Assembly (NCBI RefSeq): GCF_002423035.1
Contig: NZ_DIUM01000044.1
Span: forward strand, 1 to 6,733
Length of the DNA: 6,733 nucleotides
Direction: 5' to 3'
Source: Thiocapsa sp. UBA6158
GTDB lineage: Bacteria > Pseudomonadota > Gammaproteobacteria > Chromatiales > Chromatiaceae
A program made the position numbers and the translations under genes. This document shows, piece after piece, positions 4,132-6,733 of the stretch (positions are counted from its first letter, which is position 1; each line of letters opens with the position of its first letter). The notes beneath the pieces are model-generated. The model saw only the letters and a program-made list of their open reading frames with translations, was not told where the DNA came from and ran no database searches.

Positions 4132-6598
4132 TCAGCCCCGCCCTGTAGGTCGCGCCCGTCCCATTCCCTCACCGGCAGCCTTTCCGCGCGACCGTCAGAC
4201 AGGCAGCTTCGGCCCGAAATTCACGCGTCTCGCCGAAATCCTTGCCCGCGGCGAAGGAGCACTTGAACTGCGCGCCGATCCTGCGGGCCTTGCTCCGGAA
4301 CGGCTTTTGGTCTTCGAAGTCCGCGGCTCAATAAGCAGGTTTGCCGAGGCCATCCGCCAGGTTGCCGGGCTTGAGCTGGTGGATGAAGAAGAGCTCGAGA
4401 GCGACGAGGGGGACAAGCAGCCTGTTACCTATCTGCTCGTTCCAGACATGCTGGCCCTGCGCAGCCTTGAATCGCTGTGGCGGCGTTGGCAGGCCGGACA
4501 GCTGGTCAGAGGAGAAACACCCTGGGCCACGGTCTTCGAACATCTCAGGGACCTGCGCGCCTGGGGACCAGACGACCGCGTTCAGTCGGCAGACAGGACC
4601 TTTCTGTCTTCTATTCTCGAGGGCCATCACGACAACGACCTGATCCGACTTGAGATCGAACTCGTCTTCAGGGCCAATGAGGCCTCCGCTCGGCAGAGTG
4701 AAGAGGAGACGACACGGGCGCTGATCGCGCGCGGGGGCCTGGTTCTGTCACGCTGCCGGTTGCCTGAAATCTCCTACCATGCCCTGCTTGCTGATATCCC
4801 GGCCTGGGCTGTGCGCGAAATCATCGCGCGGGAGATCGGAGGTATTGCCGGCCTCGACGCCGTCATGCACATCCGTCCGCAATCCGAGGCCACGGCGGTA
4901 GAAATCGGCGATCCTGAAGACACTCCCCAGGCCGAGCAACAGGTCGCGGAACTCGGTGAGCCGATCCTTGCCATTCTCGATGGTGTCCCGGTCAGCGCTC
5001 ATAGGCGGCTGGCTCGCCATATCGACCTCGACGATCCCATCAATCTTGAGCCAGATGCGCTCGTCGTGACGCGGGCGCATGGAACGGCCATGGCATCCCT
5101 TGTCATTCATGGCGACCTCAACCGCGGCGAAGCACCCCTGCCGCGCAAAATCCATATGATCCCGGTCCTGGGGAACAATGACGACTTCCCGCCCGACCGG
5201 CTCATTGTCGACATGATCTACCTGGCGGTGACCCGACTGCGCGATCAGCGCCCTGGGATCGTGATGGTCAATCTCTCTCTTGGGAATCGCTATCGGCCGT
5301 TCCAGAACCACCTTTCGCCTTGGGCCCGCCTTCTCGACCGCCTGGCCTATCGCTTCGGGCTGCTCTTTGTGGTGAGTGCCGGCAATCAGGTATTCCCTTT
5401 CGGCATGCCGGGCTATGCCACCAGCCGGGACTATGAGGCTGCAGATGCGGCAAGCCGCGCGAGATCGATGGTTGAAACACTGCATGGCGTCATGGCCGAT
5501 CGCCGCCTGCTTTCGCCGGCGGAGACCATAAACGGCATAACCGTTGGCGCAGCGAACATCGATGCCATCGGGCCTGCGGAGCGGGGGGCACTCGCGCGAG
5601 TCTTGATCGACCCCTTCCCGGCCCATGTCGCGGCGAACCCCTCGAGCAGTCTGGGTCCTGGCTTCGCCAGATCGGTCAAGCCGGACATCCTGATGCCCGG
5701 TGCCCGGGAACACATGGCCTGTGTCGGCAATCACCGACACATAGACGTTCGCCCGGCCATGGCGTCGCGCGGCGCCGGTCTCAAGGTCGCGGCGCCTCCA
5801 CGGGATGGTCGAGAGAACCAAGACGGCTATTCGAATGGGACCAGCGCAGCCGCTGCGCTGGCATCGCGGACCTGTCATCGCATTCACGACGCCCTTGAAG
5901 CGACCTACGGCGCCGCGTTTCTGCAGATACCGGCCGCGCAACGCGCAGTGCTGCTGAAGGCCCTTCTGGTCCATCCGGCTCAATGGCCACGGGAAATCGC
6001 CGAAGTCATCAAGACGACGCTAGGACCCACGGGGCGCGGCCAGGCGTCAAAACAGAAGGACAATATTCGGCGCTTCCTCGGATACGGCTATGTTGATGCG
6101 GAGGACGCACTGGCCTGTGCCGCCGACCGGGCCACCTTCTTTGCCACGGGTGTCCTCGAGCCCAATCGCATCGCAACCATCGATGTGCCGGTTCCGGTGG
6201 CAATCGGTGGCAAGACAAGACCGCACAGCCTGTCGGCGACCGTGGCGTGGTTTTCCCCGGTCCTGCCGGGTCGCAAGACGTATCGAAGTTCTAGGCTCAA
6301 AATCGTCACACCGGCAGAACTCGACGCGCTTGCCGTTTCGACGGAGCGTTGGCATCCAGACGAAAATCAGAGCAATCGCGGGACGGTCAGTTCGCGACGC
6401 TGGAGTGGAGCGAATGCACCGGTTGTCACACCGAACATGACAGTACCATTGGTCGTGCAACGCGACCCCGATCAAAGCACGGCGGTTGACGAAGCCATCC
6501 CCTTTGGCGTGGCCGTGACGATCTGCATGCCGGGTGAGATCGGCATCTACGACGAAGTGCGAGCCCGCGTGGTGCCGCCGGTCCAGGCGCGCCCGTAA
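4082..6598 (+). CDS. ietS: IetS-like subtilisin family (S8) serine protease
   Basis: An 838-residue protein with a cytoplasmic-type start and no signal peptide. The N-terminal region (about 1-290) is not a classical secreted-subtilase propeptide; it has a conserved-looking segment from KFTRLAEIL (47-55) through LLVFEVRG (75-82). The S8 catalytic domain (about 292-600) has the complete triad: D300 in AILDGV, H333 in HGTAMAS and S588 in NGTSAAAA, plus the oxyanion asparagine N435 in VSAGN. The usual proline four residues after the serine is Ala (A592). A C-terminal region (about 610-838) is rich in predicted beta strands. In pTiC58 the homologous protease IetS is toxic without its ATPase partner, and the pair maintains the plasmid. 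The ATG at 4082 lies inside ietA, so translation is probably coupled; only a weak GAG-type ribosome site precedes it. Protease substrates are unknown. The S8 call is near certain and the ietS identity is inferred from the partnership. Confidence 0.88.
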   Translation: MPSDPTKPLLRLTPSADQPRPVGRARPIPSPAAFPRDRQTGSFGPKFTRLAEILARGEGALELRADPAGLAPERLLVFEVRGSISRFAEAIRQVAGLELVDEEELESDEGDKQPVTYLLVPDMLALRSLESLWRRWQAGQLVRGETPWATVFEHLRDLRAWGPDDRVQSADRTFLSSILEGHHDNDLIRLEIELVFRANEASARQSEEETTRALIARGGLVLSRCRLPEISYHALLADIPAWAVREIIAREIGGIAGLDAVMHIRPQSEATAVEIGDPEDTPQAEQQVAELGEPILAILDGVPVSAHRRLARHIDLDDPINLEPDALVVTRAHGTAMASLVIHGDLNRGEAPLPRKIHMIPVLGNNDDFPPDRLIVDMIYLAVTRLRDQRPGIVMVNLSLGNRYRPFQNHLSPWARLLDRLAYRFGLLFVVSAGNQVFPFGMPGYATSRDYEAADAASRARSMVETLHGVMADRRLLSPAETINGITVGAANIDAIGPAERGALARVLIDPFPAHVAANPSSSLGPGFARSVKPDILMPGAREHMACVGNHRHIDVRPAMASRGAGLKVAAPPRDGRENQDGYSNGTSAAAALASRTCHRIHDALEATYGAAFLQIPAAQRAVLLKALLVHPAQWPREIAEVIKTTLGPTGRGQASKQKDNIRRFLGYGYVDAEDALACAADRATFFATGVLEPNRIATIDVPVPVAIGGKTRPHSLSATVAWFSPVLPGRKTYRSSRLKIVTPAELDALAVSTERWHPDENQSNRGTVSSRRWSGANAPVVTPNMTVPLVVQRDPDQSTAVDEAIPFGVAVTICMPGEIGIYDEVRARVVPPVQARP

Positions 6599-6646
6599 CG
6601 TGAGGTGGTTTCCTAGCCGCCAATCAGCTTGATGCGGAACGAGGTC

Positions 6647-6670
6647 AACAATTCAGCGGATTGTTCTTTT
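6647..6670 (+). terminator. Possible weak terminator after ietS
   Basis: AACAATTC (6647-6654) and GGATTGTT (6658-6665) pair with one G-T wobble around the 3-base loop AGC, followed by CTTTT (6666-6670). Orientation fits termination of ietAS, 49 bases after its TAA. The stem is AT-rich and the T-run short, so it would be inefficient. Confidence 0.35.
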
Positions 6671-6679
6671 CGGTGATAT

Positions 6680-6733
6680 CTACCGCCACGGCTCCGGCTT
6701 GTAGGCGGCCTTGGCCACGACCTTGCTGGCATC
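6680..6733 (-). CDS. Possible C-terminal end of a minus-strand gene cut by the window edge
   Basis: The minus strand is open from the window edge for 17 codons, ending with the residues AAYKPEPWR before a TAG at 6680-6682. The composition (Lys/Ala-rich, then Pro-Glu-Pro-Trp-Arg) looks coding and the frame uses GC-rich third positions, but this is too little to identify a family. If real, it converges on ietS, with about 80 bases between the two stops. A second minus frame is open from an ATG at 6732 to a TAG at 6613-6615, which weakens the case. Confidence 0.35.
   Translation of the reverse strand, partial: DASKVVAKAAYKPEPWR

Noticed and set aside
4748..5983. A 411-codon open frame on the minus strand inside ietS
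   Set aside because: It is antisense to the catalytic domain of a clear S8 protease and has an Arg/Gly/His-rich composition with no domain motifs. GC-rich genes commonly leave such antisense frames open.

Overview
The window looks like an accessory or plasmid-borne segment from a GC-rich alphaproteobacterium, with Rhodobacterales or Rhizobiales the best guess. This rests on base composition, on the ArdC-DUF2958 pair typical of conjugative plasmids and integrative elements in these groups, and on an AAA-ATPase/subtilase pair that matches IetA/IetS, first described on an Agrobacterium Ti plasmid. There is no rRNA, tRNA, CRISPR array or insertion sequence that I can recognise, and no core housekeeping gene.

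Layout, left to right. Positions 1-63 are an uninterpretable edge. Positions 313-1050 (minus strand) encode a Fic-family protein with an intact HPFxxGNGRxxR motif. Its frame stays open beyond its TGA down to 64, and the first part of that extension resembles the usual C-terminal helix of Fic proteins, so the gene may be shortened by a nonsense change. Positions 1051-1340 hold no convincing gene. Positions 1341-2680 (minus strand) are a two-gene operon with a 4-base ATGA overlap: ardC (ssDNA-binding domain plus HEIGH metallopeptidase) followed by a DUF2958 gene. Positions 2681-3099 are a 419-base divergent intergenic region with four GC-rich inverted repeats packed on the ardC side and two TTGATCAA palindromes on the other side. 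Positions 3100-6598 (plus strand) are ietA and ietS, overlapping by 50 bases. After a possible terminator, the last 54 bases may be the 3' end of a minus-strand gene.

How the genes may fit together. ArdC-type proteins are established anti-restriction factors that protect incoming single-stranded plasmid DNA. IetA/IetS is established as a plasmid stability and incompatibility system in which the protease is toxic unless the ATPase is present, and the pair is also listed among anti-phage defence systems. Fic proteins modify targets with AMP or related groups and often act as toxins. A reasonable inference is a plasmid module combining host-defence evasion on entry (ardC-DUF2958), maintenance or defence after establishment (ietAS), and a possibly decaying Fic toxin. 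The most novel candidate is not a protein but the inverted-repeat cluster upstream of ardC, which could act as a folded single-strand promoter or other structured control region.
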